This document shows, piece by piece, positions 18,950 to 27,421 of a stretch of 64,000 nt of DNA. The translations under genes and the position numbers were made by a program. How positions within the stretch are numbered: position 1 is the first letter of the stretch; each line of letters starts with the position of its first letter. The notes under the pieces were generated by a model that saw nothing but the letters and a program-made list of their open reading frames with translations, made no database searches and was not told the DNA's origin. Where the stretch lies: positions 79,424-143,423 of the forward strand of contig VGJW01000005.1 in the NCBI GenBank assembly GCA_016867265.1, written 5' to 3'. The stretch is from Candidatus Tanganyikabacteria bacterium. GTDB taxonomy: Bacteria; Cyanobacteriota; Sericytochromatia; S15B-MN24; VGJW01.

Positions 18950-20141
18950 GGCCAAGGCCGGTCCGAGGATCCTCTGGATAAGCAACGGCCACGGGGAGGA
19001 CCGCATCGCGCGTGTCCTGATGGACCAGGAGCCCTGGAGGACCTGGGACCATCGCGGCTTTCCCCTCGTGGGCGAGGGGCACGCGTACCGTGAGGCAGGC
19101 GTGCCGATCGTGGCACCGCTGCGGGCCATGCCGTCCGGGGGGTTCATTCTGGGGCAACGCGGTGCGCTTGCCGCCGACGTCCGCCACGGTCTGCTGGGAC
19201 TTCTCTTGCGGCAGTTGGCATCGGTTCGTCCCCAGGCGGCCTCAGCAGATCTGATCGTGGCAGTCGGGGACCTGCTGCCCTTGGCTTTTGCGGTCTATGC
19301 CGGTCGTCCGTGCGTCTTCGTGGGTTGTGCCAAGTCCGATCATTACCGGCAGCCCGGTCAGGAAGACTACTTGCCCGTGGAGCGGTGGTTCATGCGGCGC
19401 AATGCTTGCCTGGCGGTGTATCCCCGGGATGGATTGACTGCAGCGGGGCTCGTGCGCCGGGGCATCCGGGCGCACGACATGGGCAATCCGATGATGGACG
19501 ACATGGTGGAAAGCGGCATCGGGTGGCCACATGACCATCCGGGACCCGTTCTCGGCATCCTGCCGGGCAGCCGCCGGGACGCGCCTGCCAACCTGGTCCC
19601 GCTGTTACAGGCAGCCCTTGCTTTCCTGCAGGCGCGATCCGATGCCGCGTTGTGGTCCGTGGCCGTGGCCGTGGCACCGCAGGTTCCTCTGGCAGACTTG
19701 TTGGCCGTTGCCCGCGATGCTGGCTGGTCCCCGGGACCGGAAGGTGTCTGCCGGGCTCCGGGTGGACAGCGCCTCGATTGGCTGATTGGGCGCTTCGGGG
19801 ACTGGGTGGGGCGCGTTCGCTTGGTCTTCGGGATGGCGGGCACGGCCATAGAGCAGTGCGTGGGGCGGGGAGTGCCGGTCGTGACGTTTCCCGGCACGGG
19901 GCCGCAATTCAATCGGGCCTTTGCCGAGGCTCAGGCCCGTCTGCTGGGTGACGCCGTGCAACTTGCACGTCATCCCGATGAGGCGGCAGCCTTGGCGGTC
20001 CGGATTCTGGCGGACGAGGCCTTGCTGGCGCGGATGCGTGCGGTCGGGGCCGAGCGGATGGGGCCACAAGGCGCGGCTGGCCGGATCGCGGCCCACGCGG
20101 CTCAACTGGTGACAGGAGTGGGGCGCGAAACCTCGATCTGA
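18924..20141 (+). CDS. LpxB-related glycosyltransferase-like protein
   Basis: A 405-residue protein of the lipid-A-disaccharide-synthase-related type found in cyanobacteria and Deinococci rather than true LpxB. It starts LWISNGHGEDRIARVL and has VAVGDLLPLAFAVYAGRP, FVGCAKSDHY, the glycosyltransferase-B loop LGILPGSRRDAP and, near the C-terminus, GMAGTAIEQCVGRGVPVVTF with a sugar-nucleotide-binding pattern. The product is unknown and no other lipid A genes are in the window. Translation is likely coupled to fhs by the 26-nt overlap. Its end overlaps the convergent HD gene by 40 nt. Confidence 0.8.
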   Translation: MAASTGSSEAKAGPRILWISNGHGEDRIARVLMDQEPWRTWDHRGFPLVGEGHAYREAGVPIVAPLRAMPSGGFILGQRGALAADVRHGLLGLLLRQLASVRPQAASADLIVAVGDLLPLAFAVYAGRPCVFVGCAKSDHYRQPGQEDYLPVERWFMRRNACLAVYPRDGLTAAGLVRRGIRAHDMGNPMMDDMVESGIGWPHDHPGPVLGILPGSRRDAPANLVPLLQAALAFLQARSDAALWSVAVAVAPQVPLADLLAVARDAGWSPGPEGVCRAPGGQRLDWLIGRFGDWVGRVRLVFGMAGTAIEQCVGRGVPVVTFPGTGPQFNRAFAEAQARLLGDAVQLARHPDEAAALAVRILADEALLARMRAVGAERMGPQGAAGRIAAHAAQLVTGVGRETSI

Positions 20142-20746
20142 AGCGCCCCACAGGCGAAGACCAGATCCCGGTTCCATATCCGGGCGCCCCAGCCGGCCTT
20201 GCGCGGCAGTGCCTTGCCCATCGTTTCGAGGTCGACGTGGGCCAGCTGGAATATCAGCCTGGGCGCGTCGAGCGGGATGTCCACGGTCCAGATGCGTGCT
20301 TCCTGCCTGTGGTCACGGTCGAGGACATCGGCAATCCTGAGGATGGATGCCCATGGCCGGATGGCTTCCCTGACCGGCTTCGGGGTCTTCTTCATCTGTA
20401 CCTCCCGGACCTTGCGGTGGTTGGCAGCCAAAAGGCCGACCCACTCGCGGGCCTCGGGGGACCAGCCTTCCAGCAGGGCATCGCGCCGGATCAGGTAACG
20501 GCTGTGGCGATGGTGATCACGCTCGCCGATCAGGTGCCCGACATCATGGAGGAGGGCTGCTGCCACGAGCAGATCGCGCTCCGGGCGACTGCCCCCGTGC
20601 ACGGGGACCAACGCGTCGAAAAGCTGCCCTGCAAGGTCTGCGACCTTGCGGGCGTGGCTGGTATCTGCGCTGTACTTGAGCAGCACCTCGAGGCAGGTGG
20701 CCTCGTGGTCCCCGGGTATGGGCGGCGCTTGTCGGATGAACGGCAT
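20102..20746 (-). CDS. HD-domain phosphohydrolase-like protein
   Basis: A 214-residue protein. The HD signature is visible as LLVAAALLHDVGHLIGERDH, with an upstream His in DTSHARKV and a downstream LLAANHRK. The arrangement resembles the C-terminal HD domain of Ppx/GppA exopolyphosphatases, here standing alone, with an extra 60-residue C-terminal region (WTVDIPLDAPRLIFQLAHVD). A metal-dependent phosphohydrolase acting on a nucleotide or polyphosphate-like substrate is likely, but the substrate is unknown. It lies downstream of the tRNA cluster on the same strand. Confidence 0.75.
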   Translation of the reverse strand: MPFIRQAPPIPGDHEATCLEVLLKYSADTSHARKVADLAGQLFDALVPVHGGSRPERDLLVAAALLHDVGHLIGERDHHRHSRYLIRRDALLEGWSPEAREWVGLLAANHRKVREVQMKKTPKPVREAIRPWASILRIADVLDRDHRQEARIWTVDIPLDAPRLIFQLAHVDLETMGKALPRKAGWGARIWNRDLVFACGALQIEVSRPTPVTS

Positions 20747-20840
20747 AGGGTCCTCGTCGGCCAGGCGGGCTTGAGGACATCATGCCCGGCCAAGTCCGGA
20801 AAAGGCGATGCCCCTCGGTCCGGGGACCGGGGGGCACGAG

Positions 20841-20913
20841 CGCGCCTGACAGGATTCGAACCTGTGACCTCTTGCTCCGGAGGCAAGCGCTCTATCCACT
20901 GAGCTACAGGCGC
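20841..20913 (-). tRNA. tRNA-Arg(CCG)
   Basis: Cloverleaf with acceptor stem GCGCCTG/CAGGCGC, D-arm GCTCAGTGGATAGAGC, anticodon loop CTCCGGA (anticodon CCG) and T-loop GGTTCGAATCC. Discriminator G, no encoded CCA. Last of three tRNAs in one direction. Confidence 0.95.
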
Positions 20914-20917
20914 ATGG

Positions 20918-20991
20918 GGCGGATGATGGGAATCGAACCCACGAATGGAGGAACCACAATCCTCTGCCTTAACCACTTGGCTACACCCGCC
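20918..20991 (-). tRNA. tRNA-His(GTG)
   Basis: Cloverleaf with acceptor GCGGGTG/CATCCGC, the extra 5' G(-1) opposite C73 typical of tRNA-His, anticodon loop TTGTGGT (anticodon GTG) and T-arm GGGTTCGAATCCC. Only 4 nt separate it from tRNA-Arg(CCG). Confidence 0.95.
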
Positions 20992-21022
20992 ATGGATGTG
21001 TCGCCCACGACCGCCTCGATGG

Positions 21023-21095
21023 CGCGCCCGGCTGGATTCGAACCAGCGGCCAGCCGCTTAGAAGGCGGCTGCTCTATCCCCTGAGCTACGGGCGC
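21023..21095 (-). tRNA. tRNA-Arg(TCT)
   Basis: Cloverleaf with acceptor GCGCCCG/CGGGCGC, anticodon stem GCCGC/GCGGC with loop CTTCTAA (anticodon TCT) and T-arm TGGTTCGAATCCA. First of the three tRNAs; no encoded CCA. Confidence 0.95.
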
Positions 21096-21113
21096 TCGTA
21101 GCACGACGAGGAC

Positions 21114-21119
21114 AGTATA
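21114..21119 (-). promoter_or_regulatory. Possible -10 box of tRNA cluster
   Basis: TATACT lies 18 nt before the first tRNA. No good -35 is found at 16-18 nt spacing, so the call rests on the -10 and its position. The remaining 21120-21286 holds no recognisable gene. Confidence 0.35.
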
Positions 21120-21286
21120 GCACGCAGGGGTGAAGCGCGGGAGTCATGCCGTCAAGGACCTGTAAGCAGCCTGCTTGACGCTCTCCGGGGTCCTGCTGCA
21201 TCATGAACCTCGGCGGTTGTCCCTTGTTCTTTTTCTGATTACTGGTCTGTCGACCTGATTTCGGGACGCCCCAACCCCTTGCGACG

Positions 21287-21312
21287 CCCCCGGAAGCTTG
21301 GCTTCCCGGGGG
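21287..21312 (-). terminator. Hairpin after asd
   Basis: CCCCCGGAAGC pairs with GCTTCCCGGGGG (one bulged G, 3-nt loop), 12 nt past the asd stop. It is GC-rich and lacks a clear T-run, but its position suits the end of the rpsO-to-asd operon. Confidence 0.55.
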
Positions 21313-21324
21313 TGACGCAGCCTT

Positions 21325-22350
21325 TCACGCCGAACGCGTCGAGACGCCGATGCGCCCCTCCCGGTGCAGGATATCGGCGATCTGGACGGCGTTCAGGGCC
21401 GCACCCTTTCTCAGGTTGTCGCCCGATACCCAGAGGTCCAGCCCGTAAGGGTGTGACCGATCGGCGCGGATGCGACCCACGAGAACGTCATCCGACCCTG
21501 CTGCGTCACGGGGCGTCGGGCCATCCGGCTCTGCGACGACGTGCACGCCCGGGGCTTCGCGCAGGACTGCGGCCACGTCCCCGGGTGCCACGGCCCGATC
21601 GAAGGTCAGGTTGACGGAGGCGCTGTGGCCGACGATCACCGGCACCCGCACGCAGGTGCACGTGACGGCCAGCTCTGGCTGGGCCAGGATCTTCCGGGCC
21701 TCCTCCTCCATCTTGGCCTCCTCGCTCGTACGGCCATCCGGCAAAAGGCGCCCGATCCGCGGCAGGACATTGCCCGCAAGCGGTGCGTGGAATACCCGGT
21801 GTTCGGGTGTGCGTCCCTCGAGGTGGGCGGCCATCTGGGAGTCAAGCTCCTTGACGGCTTCCTTGCCTGCACCCGAAGCTGACTGATAAGTGCTGACGAC
21901 CAGCCTTGCGAGGCCGCCAAGGGCGCGCAAGGGGGCAACGGCCATCAGGACGATGGCCGTGCTGCAGTTGGGGTTCGCGATGATGCCGTGGTGGTCGCGC
22001 ACGGCGTGACCGTTGATCTCGGGAATGACCAGCGGCACGTCGGCGTGCATCCGGAAATGGGCGGTGTTGTCGACGACGATGGCGCTGGCGGCGGCGGCGC
22101 GCGGTGCCTCACGGGCACTGATTTCCTCGCCCGCGCTGGCCAGGACCAGGTCGACGTCCCGGTAATCGAAGCCATCCGTGCCGAGAACGGCATGGGGACG
22201 TCCTCTGAAGTGCACCGTCCGCCCTGTTTCCCCGCTGCCGGAAGCCAGCGGGACCAGGGTGGCGACAGGAAAAGCCTGTGCCTCCAAGACGCGCAGCATC
22301 TCCTGGCCGACCATGCCCGTCGCACCCAGGACGGCAACCTTGTAGCTCAC
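21325..22350 (-). CDS. asd: Aspartate-semialdehyde dehydrogenase
   Basis: A 341-residue NADP enzyme reducing aspartyl phosphate to the semialdehyde for lysine, threonine, methionine and diaminopimelate synthesis. The Rossmann motif VAVLGATGMVGQEML opens the protein, the catalytic Cys is in IANPNCSTAIV, and STYQSASGAGKEAVKEL follows. The GTG start overlaps the dapB stop by 4 nt (GTGA) and has GGAGAAGG upstream. It is the last gene of the operon. Confidence 0.95.
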   Translation of the reverse strand: MSYKVAVLGATGMVGQEMLRVLEAQAFPVATLVPLASGSGETGRTVHFRGRPHAVLGTDGFDYRDVDLVLASAGEEISAREAPRAAAASAIVVDNTAHFRMHADVPLVIPEINGHAVRDHHGIIANPNCSTAIVLMAVAPLRALGGLARLVVSTYQSASGAGKEAVKELDSQMAAHLEGRTPEHRVFHAPLAGNVLPRIGRLLPDGRTSEEAKMEEEARKILAQPELAVTCTCVRVPVIVGHSASVNLTFDRAVAPGDVAAVLREAPGVHVVAEPDGPTPRDAAGSDDVLVGRIRADRSHPYGLDLWVSGDNLRKGAALNAVQIADILHREGRIGVSTRSA

Positions 22351-23132
22351 TTGGTTCCTTCTCCCAGAACGTGTTCCAGGCCGATGGCCAGGCCCCGGAC
22401 CCGATCGAGGCCCCTGATGGCCAGCAGCAATCCGGGCAGGAAGCATTCCCTGCCCATGGCATCGTGCCGGATCGTGAGGACCTCGCCGTGTCCCCCGAAG
22501 ACCACCTCCTGGTGGGCCAGCAGGCCGGGGAGGCGGAGGGCATGGACCGGGACGCCCGACACGTCGAGGCCCATCGCTTGCTGATCGCCGAGGGACTTTC
22601 CGGCGCGGCCACGGCTAGCCGCGATGCGTTCGGCCGTTCGCCGGGCCGTGCCCGACGGGGCGTCACGCTTGGCGGGATGATGGCCTTCGATAATGGCGAC
22701 ATCCGGCAGCCAGCGGGCGGCCTCTTCGGCAAATCGCATCATCAGGACGGCCCCCAGCGAAAAGTTGGGCACGACGAGCACGGTGCCCGGATGCGTCTCG
22801 AGACGGGCTCGCCACGCGTCGAGCGCCGAAGAGGCCATGCCGGTGGCCCCGACGATGATCCTGAGGCCCGCCTCGAGGGCAAGGGGGACATGGGCGGTTG
22901 CGGCCTCACCCGTCGTCAGGTCGAGCCAGATGTCTCCGGGACGGCTTTCTGCGAGCAGGGTGGTGGCATCCGCGGACCAACGCGTGGTCCAGGGCAGGTC
23001 TGCCGGCGCGGCTTGGCGGCTGAGTGCGCCGACGACATCCACGTCAGGTGCCTCTGCCAGGCCAGGCCACATCGCTTTCCCCATCCGGCCCGATGCGCCC
23101 GCCAGATTGATCCGGTAGGTCGTCGTGTTCAA
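22347..23132 (-). CDS. dapB: 4-hydroxy-tetrahydrodipicolinate reductase
   Basis: A 261-residue reductase of the diaminopimelate pathway. It opens with the dinucleotide-binding motif INLAGASGRMGKAMW and carries the family signature IEGHHPAKRDAPSGTA. The TTG at 23132 is chosen because AAGGAGG sits 4 nt before it and it overlaps the dut stop by 4 nt (TTGA); an ATG much further upstream would overlap dut by 88 nt. Coupled to asd downstream, giving two consecutive lysine/DAP steps. Confidence 0.93.
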   Translation of the reverse strand: MNTTTYRINLAGASGRMGKAMWPGLAEAPDVDVVGALSRQAAPADLPWTTRWSADATTLLAESRPGDIWLDLTTGEAATAHVPLALEAGLRIIVGATGMASSALDAWRARLETHPGTVLVVPNFSLGAVLMMRFAEEAARWLPDVAIIEGHHPAKRDAPSGTARRTAERIAASRGRAGKSLGDQQAMGLDVSGVPVHALRLPGLLAHQEVVFGGHGEVLTIRHDAMGRECFLPGLLLAIRGLDRVRGLAIGLEHVLGEGTK

Positions 23133-23581
23133 GGGGCCTCCTTGCCCGTCGACCCCCAGCCTTCCGACCTTCTCGTCGAATCCAGAACTGCCGTTTCGGT
23201 GAATGCAGGCGTCCATGAGGGCTCGATGGCAAGCTGGGCGATGCGGTCCCCGACGGCAAAGCGGAAAGCTTCGTCACCGTGGTTGAACAGCAGGACGCCA
23301 ATCTCGCCCCTGTAGCCCGAGTCGATTAGTCCTGCTCCGACATCGATGCCAAACTTCAGGGCAAGGCCCGAGCGTGGCATGATGCGGCCGCGGGTGCCAA
23401 GCGGCAGGGCGAGGGCGAGGCCCGTTGGCACCACGGCGCGGCCTCCGGGCGGGATCTCCCCGGCCTCTGCCGCGCAGAGGTCGGCTGCCGCATCGCCGTC
23501 CTGCATGACGGCCGGGATCCGGGCGTGGTCCGAAAGGCGTCGCAGGGGCACTTGTACCGTGCGGACCCCGGGTTCGATCAC
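23129..23581 (-). CDS. dut: dUTP diphosphatase
   Basis: A 150-residue trimeric-type dUTPase that removes dUTP and supplies dUMP. All five motifs are visible in order: AAADLCAAE, PRSGLALKFGI, GLIDSGYRGEIGVLL, GDRIAQLAIE and the C-terminal RRSEGWGSTG. The start overlaps the M16 peptidase stop by 4 nt (ATGA), so it is translated in the same operon. Confidence 0.95.
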   Translation of the reverse strand: MIEPGVRTVQVPLRRLSDHARIPAVMQDGDAAADLCAAEAGEIPPGGRAVVPTGLALALPLGTRGRIMPRSGLALKFGIDVGAGLIDSGYRGEIGVLLFNHGDEAFRFAVGDRIAQLAIEPSWTPAFTETAVLDSTRRSEGWGSTGKEAP

Positions 23582-24825
23582 AGGGCCTTGATGCGCCGGA
23601 GGGGGCCGACGATGGTGAACGAGAACTGGTCCGGTGCCATGCGGGCTGCCAGGTCCGAGACCTGTTCCACCGTGATGGCCTCCATGCGCTCGAGAATCTC
23701 CTCAATCGGGATGAAGCGACCATGGAACAGTTCGTTGCGTGCCATGCGGTTGGCCCGGGTCCGAGGCTGCTCAAGCGCGAGCAGCAGGTTGCCGCGGGTC
23801 TGGCGCTTGGCCCTGTCGAGTTCTTCGTGGGTGATGGGCCGCTGCAATTCCTCGAAGGTCACGGCCAGCAGATCGTCGACCTTGCGGGCGTTCGTGCCTG
23901 CGTAGATGCCGAACATGCCCCCCAGGCGATGGTGGGCGCCGTAAGACGAGATGGAGTAGCACAGGCCGCGCTTTTCGCGGACCTGTTGGAAAAGCCGCGC
24001 GCTCATGCCCCCGCTCAGGATGGCGTCGAGCATGTGGTGGATGTAGAGGTCGGGGTGGTCGACGGAGACACCGTCCGTCCCCAGCAGAACCTGGACCTGC
24101 TCGGTATCGCGGTACTTGACGACCCGGCGGGTGCTGGCGGTGGGTGTCGTCAGCGTATGAGGGGCGCTCTTGCGCGGCAGATCGGCCAGCAGGCGCTCGA
24201 GCTGTGCCACGACCTTGTCGCCGTCGATGCGACCGGCGATGGAGACGACCAGGCGATCGGCTGCGTAGAAGCGATCCTTGTAGGCCAGCAGGGCCTCGCG
24301 ACTCAGGCGACGTACCGAATTCCGGGTGCCGGCGATCGGCCGCCCCATGGGATGGTCCGGCCAGAAGACGGTCTGGAACAACTCCGACGCGTATTCGTCC
24401 GGGTTGTCCTCATACATCTTGATTTCTTCCAGGATGACCTTGCGCTCGCGCTTGACCTCGTCCGGATCGAAGAGCGAATGCAACAACATGTCCGAGAGGA
24501 CATCGAGGGCAAGTTCCACCTGGTCCTCGAGGACCCGGGCGTAGTAGCAGGTCTGTTCCTTGTTGGTGAAGGCGTTCAGGCTGCCACCCGTGTCTTCGAG
24601 GGCACGGGCAATCGCGAGGGCGGACCGGCTGGGCGTGCCCTTGAAGAGCATATGCTCGATGAAGTGGCTCGCCCCCTCGATCTCGGGGGTCTCGTTGCGG
24701 CTGCCGGTATCGACCCAGAAGCCGATGGAGGCCGAGTGGACATGCGGGAGCTCCTCGAGGAGCACCCGCACGCCGTTCGACAGCGTGACCTTGCGAGATT
24801 GGGGGGGCGCGACCACGTTGGTCAT
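23578..24825 (-). CDS. M16 family zinc peptidase
   Basis: A 415-residue insulinase-family (M16B) peptidase of the mitochondrial-processing-peptidase type. The inverted zinc motif HxxEH appears as ASHFIEHMLFKGT, and the family segment SRNETPEIEGASHFIEH leads into it. The C-terminal half has KRGLCYSISSYGAHH and the RxxY-type substrate region. An ATG at 24825 begins 4 nt after the pnp stop. In Gram-positive bacteria the orthologue (YmxG/MlpA) likewise follows pnp; its substrate is not well defined. Confidence 0.92.
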   Translation of the reverse strand: MTNVVAPPQSRKVTLSNGVRVLLEELPHVHSASIGFWVDTGSRNETPEIEGASHFIEHMLFKGTPSRSALAIARALEDTGGSLNAFTNKEQTCYYARVLEDQVELALDVLSDMLLHSLFDPDEVKRERKVILEEIKMYEDNPDEYASELFQTVFWPDHPMGRPIAGTRNSVRRLSREALLAYKDRFYAADRLVVSIAGRIDGDKVVAQLERLLADLPRKSAPHTLTTPTASTRRVVKYRDTEQVQVLLGTDGVSVDHPDLYIHHMLDAILSGGMSARLFQQVREKRGLCYSISSYGAHHRLGGMFGIYAGTNARKVDDLLAVTFEELQRPITHEELDRAKRQTRGNLLLALEQPRTRANRMARNELFHGRFIPIEEILERMEAITVEQVSDLAARMAPDQFSFTIVGPLRRIKAL

Positions 24826-24829
24826 GATG

Positions 24830-26959
24830 CTACTTGCCGCTGACGGCAAGCTCTTCGGCCAGCACGGCCTTGCGGCTCAGGTTGATGCGGCCCTGGGAGT
24901 CGATCTCGGTGCACTTGACCGAGATGATGTCACCGATGTTGACCACGTCCTCGACCTTGGCGACCCGCTCGGGTGCCAGCTGGCTGATGTGGACCAGGCC
25001 TTCCTTGCCGGGCAGGATCTCGACAAACGCACCGAAGTTCAGGATGCGCGTCACCTTGCCGGTGTAGAGGCGACCCACCTCGGCCTCGGCCGCGATGCCC
25101 TGGACCCAGCGCATCGCCGCGTCGGCAGCCTGCGCATCCGAGGTCGTGAGGTATACGGTGCCGTCGTCCTCGACATCGATCTTGACGCCGGTCTCTTCGG
25201 TGATGCGCTTGATCATCTTGCCGCCGGGGCCAATCAGCGCACCGATCTTCTCGGGGTTGATCTTGAGCGTGATGATCCGGGGGGCGTAGGGCGAAAGCTC
25301 CGTCCGGGGCTTCGCGATGGCGCCTTCCATGATGTCGAGGATGCTCAGGCGGGCCACACGGGCCTGCTCGAGCGCCTGCTGCATGATCTCGAGGCTGATG
25401 CCCGCGATCTTGATGTCCATCTGGAGGGCGGTCACGCCTTCACGCGTCCCGGTGACCTTGAAGTCCATGTCGCCGAGGTGGTCCTCGATGCCCTGGATGT
25501 CGGTCAGGACGGCGAAGCGCTCGTCTTCCTTGATCAGGCCCATCGCGATGCCCGCGACCGGAGCCTTGATGGGCACGCCCGCGTCCATCAGCGACAGCGT
25601 CGAGCCGCAGGTCGAGGCCATCGAGGTCGAACCGTTCGACTCGAGGACTTCGGACACCAACCGGATGGCGTAGGGGAACTCGTCCACTCCGGGCAGCACG
25701 GGCACGAGTGCGCGCTCGGCGAGGGCGCCGTGGCCGATTTCGCGGCGGCCGGCACCACGGCTGGGCTTGACTTCACCGACCGAGAAGCCGGGGAAGTTGT
25801 AGTGGTGCAGGTAGCGCTTGGACGTGACCGGGTCGAGGCCGTCGATCTTCTGGGCATCACCCATCGAGCCCAGCGTGCAGATGTTGAGCACCTGCGTCTG
25901 GCCGCGGGTAAAGAGGCCCGTGCCGTGGGTCCTGGGCAGGACGCTGACTTCCGAGGTCACCTTGCGAATCTCGGTGGTCCGACGGCCGTCGATCCGAAGA
26001 CCCTTGTCGAGCACCAGGCTGCGGACGATGCCTGCCTCGAGTTCGTAGAGCGCCTCGCCGAGCGCCTTGGCGCGCCCGCCAGTCGACGCCTTGACCGGAT
26101 GATCCTCGGCCATCGCGGCGAACTGGGCCTTGACATCGGCCATGACGGCGTCGGTGGCGACATCGCGGGCCTTCTTGTCCGGGTTCTGGATGGCGGCGGA
26201 AAGCTGGCCGTTGAACGACGCGGCCCAGGTCACGAGGGCTTCCGGCAGGGCGACGAGGTTCGGCTGAAGCTTGGTCTTGCCGATCATCCGGGCGATTTCC
26301 TGCTGCCAGGTCACCAGCTCCTGGACGGCCTGGAAACCGACGTCGATGGCGTCAAGCACCTGGTCCTCGGGCACGATCTTGATGCCGGCCTCGACCATCA
26401 TGATGGCGTCGGCGGTGCCGGCCACGACGAGGTCGAAGTCGCCTTCCTCGGACTCCTGGAAGGTGGGGTTGACCAGCCACTGGCCATTGACCCGACCCAC
26501 CCGGACGCCGCAGCAGGGGCCCTGGAAGGGGATGTCCGAGACCGTCAATGCCGCGGAAGCACCGACCATGGCCAGCATGTCGGGCTCGACCTGCTGGTCG
26601 CAGGACAGCGTGTAGGCGACGACCTGGACGTCATTGCGGAAGCCGTCGGGGAAGAGGGGGCGGATCGACCGGTCGATCAGGCGGCCCGAAAGGATGGCGT
26701 GCTCGCCGGCGCGACCTTCGCGACGATGGAAGCTGCCGGGAATGCGACCCACCGAGTAGTGCTTCTCCTCGTAGTCCACCAGCAGCGGGAAGAAATCGAT
26801 GCCTTCGCGGGGAGACTTGCTCATCGTGGCCGTAACGAGGACCGCGGTGTCGCCGGACTCCACCAGCACGGCTGCGTTCGCCTGCTTGGCGTACTTGCCG
26901 AAGGTCATCTTGATCTCACGGCCGCCCAGGGCGTACGTGAAGGTCTTCACATCAGTCAA
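24830..26959 (-). CDS. pnp: Polyribonucleotide nucleotidyltransferase
   Basis: A 709-residue PNPase, a phosphorolytic 3'-5' exoribonuclease. Two RNase PH modules are visible (N-terminal FFPLLVDYEEKHYSVGRIPG; second with RTHGTGLFTRGQTQVLNICT), then a KH domain (IGALIGPGGKMIKRITEETG) and an S1 domain (GRLYTGKVTRILNFGAFVEI). The TTG at 26959 is the likeliest start given the AGAAAGAAG upstream and the usual length; GTG at 26950 is an alternative. It follows rpsO as in most bacteria. Confidence 0.96.
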   Translation of the reverse strand: MTDVKTFTYALGGREIKMTFGKYAKQANAAVLVESGDTAVLVTATMSKSPREGIDFFPLLVDYEEKHYSVGRIPGSFHRREGRAGEHAILSGRLIDRSIRPLFPDGFRNDVQVVAYTLSCDQQVEPDMLAMVGASAALTVSDIPFQGPCCGVRVGRVNGQWLVNPTFQESEEGDFDLVVAGTADAIMMVEAGIKIVPEDQVLDAIDVGFQAVQELVTWQQEIARMIGKTKLQPNLVALPEALVTWAASFNGQLSAAIQNPDKKARDVATDAVMADVKAQFAAMAEDHPVKASTGGRAKALGEALYELEAGIVRSLVLDKGLRIDGRRTTEIRKVTSEVSVLPRTHGTGLFTRGQTQVLNICTLGSMGDAQKIDGLDPVTSKRYLHHYNFPGFSVGEVKPSRGAGRREIGHGALAERALVPVLPGVDEFPYAIRLVSEVLESNGSTSMASTCGSTLSLMDAGVPIKAPVAGIAMGLIKEDERFAVLTDIQGIEDHLGDMDFKVTGTREGVTALQMDIKIAGISLEIMQQALEQARVARLSILDIMEGAIAKPRTELSPYAPRIITLKINPEKIGALIGPGGKMIKRITEETGVKIDVEDDGTVYLTTSDAQAADAAMRWVQGIAAEAEVGRLYTGKVTRILNFGAFVEILPGKEGLVHISQLAPERVAKVEDVVNIGDIISVKCTEIDSQGRINLSRKAVLAEELAVSGK

Positions 26960-27059
26960 AGGGATACTTCTTTCTTGGCACCATGAGCGGCCCGCCCGCA
27001 ATCGGCGTCCGCATCATGGCAAGGGGAGGGTTCAGGCACGACAAGGGCCGTGCCGAGGA

Positions 27060-27329
27060 TCACTTGCGCAGGCCGAGCTTCGCGAGGATGCCGCGGTAGG
27101 CATCGAGGTCGGTGCGCTGCAGGTAGCTGAGCAGGCCGCGGCGCTGGCCGACGAGCTGGAGCAGCCCGCGACGGGACGCGTAGTCCTTCTTGTGCTTCTT
27201 GAGGTGCTCGGAAAGCTGGTTGATGCGCTTGGAGAGCAGCGCGATCTGGACCTGCGTCGAGCCCGTGTCGGTCTCGGCAATGCGGAAATCGCCGATTACC
27301 TGAGTCTTCTCGGCGGTGGAAAGGGGCAC
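27060..27329 (-). CDS. rpsO: 30S ribosomal protein S15
   Basis: An 89-residue protein, exactly the usual size, binding the central domain of 16S rRNA. Motifs [19 protein letters not shown] and [18 protein letters not shown] are typical. The GTG start is preceded by GGAGGAG at good spacing. First gene of the rpsO-pnp operon. Confidence 0.97.
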   Translation of the reverse strand: MPLSTAEKTQVIGDFRIAETDTGSTQVQIALLSKRINQLSEHLKKHKKDYASRRGLLQLVGQRRGLLSYLQRTDLDAYRGILAKLGLRK

Positions 27330-27369
27330 GATATCTCCTCCAAGGCCAGCACACGCCAGCCAAAACAAC

Positions 27370-27398
27370 ATTATGAATACAGCGTGATGATTGTATCA
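27370..27398 (-). promoter_or_regulatory. Possible rpsO-pnp promoter
   Basis: CATAAT (27370-27375) could act as -10, with TGATAC at 27393-27398 as a weak -35 (17-nt spacer), in the AT-rich gap between udk and rpsO. Low support. Confidence 0.3.
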
Positions 27399-27421
27399 GG
27401 ATTCGGGATGGAGTGCGAGGG

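Noticed and set aside
21137..21155. TTGACG as -35 for the tRNA cluster
   Set aside because: It lies about 30 nt from the TATACT, too far for a normal spacer.
24560..26986. 808-residue plus-strand frame opposite pnp and the M16 gene
   Set aside because: Crosses two real genes on the other strand and has biased composition (His, Asp, Gly rich) with no known motif.
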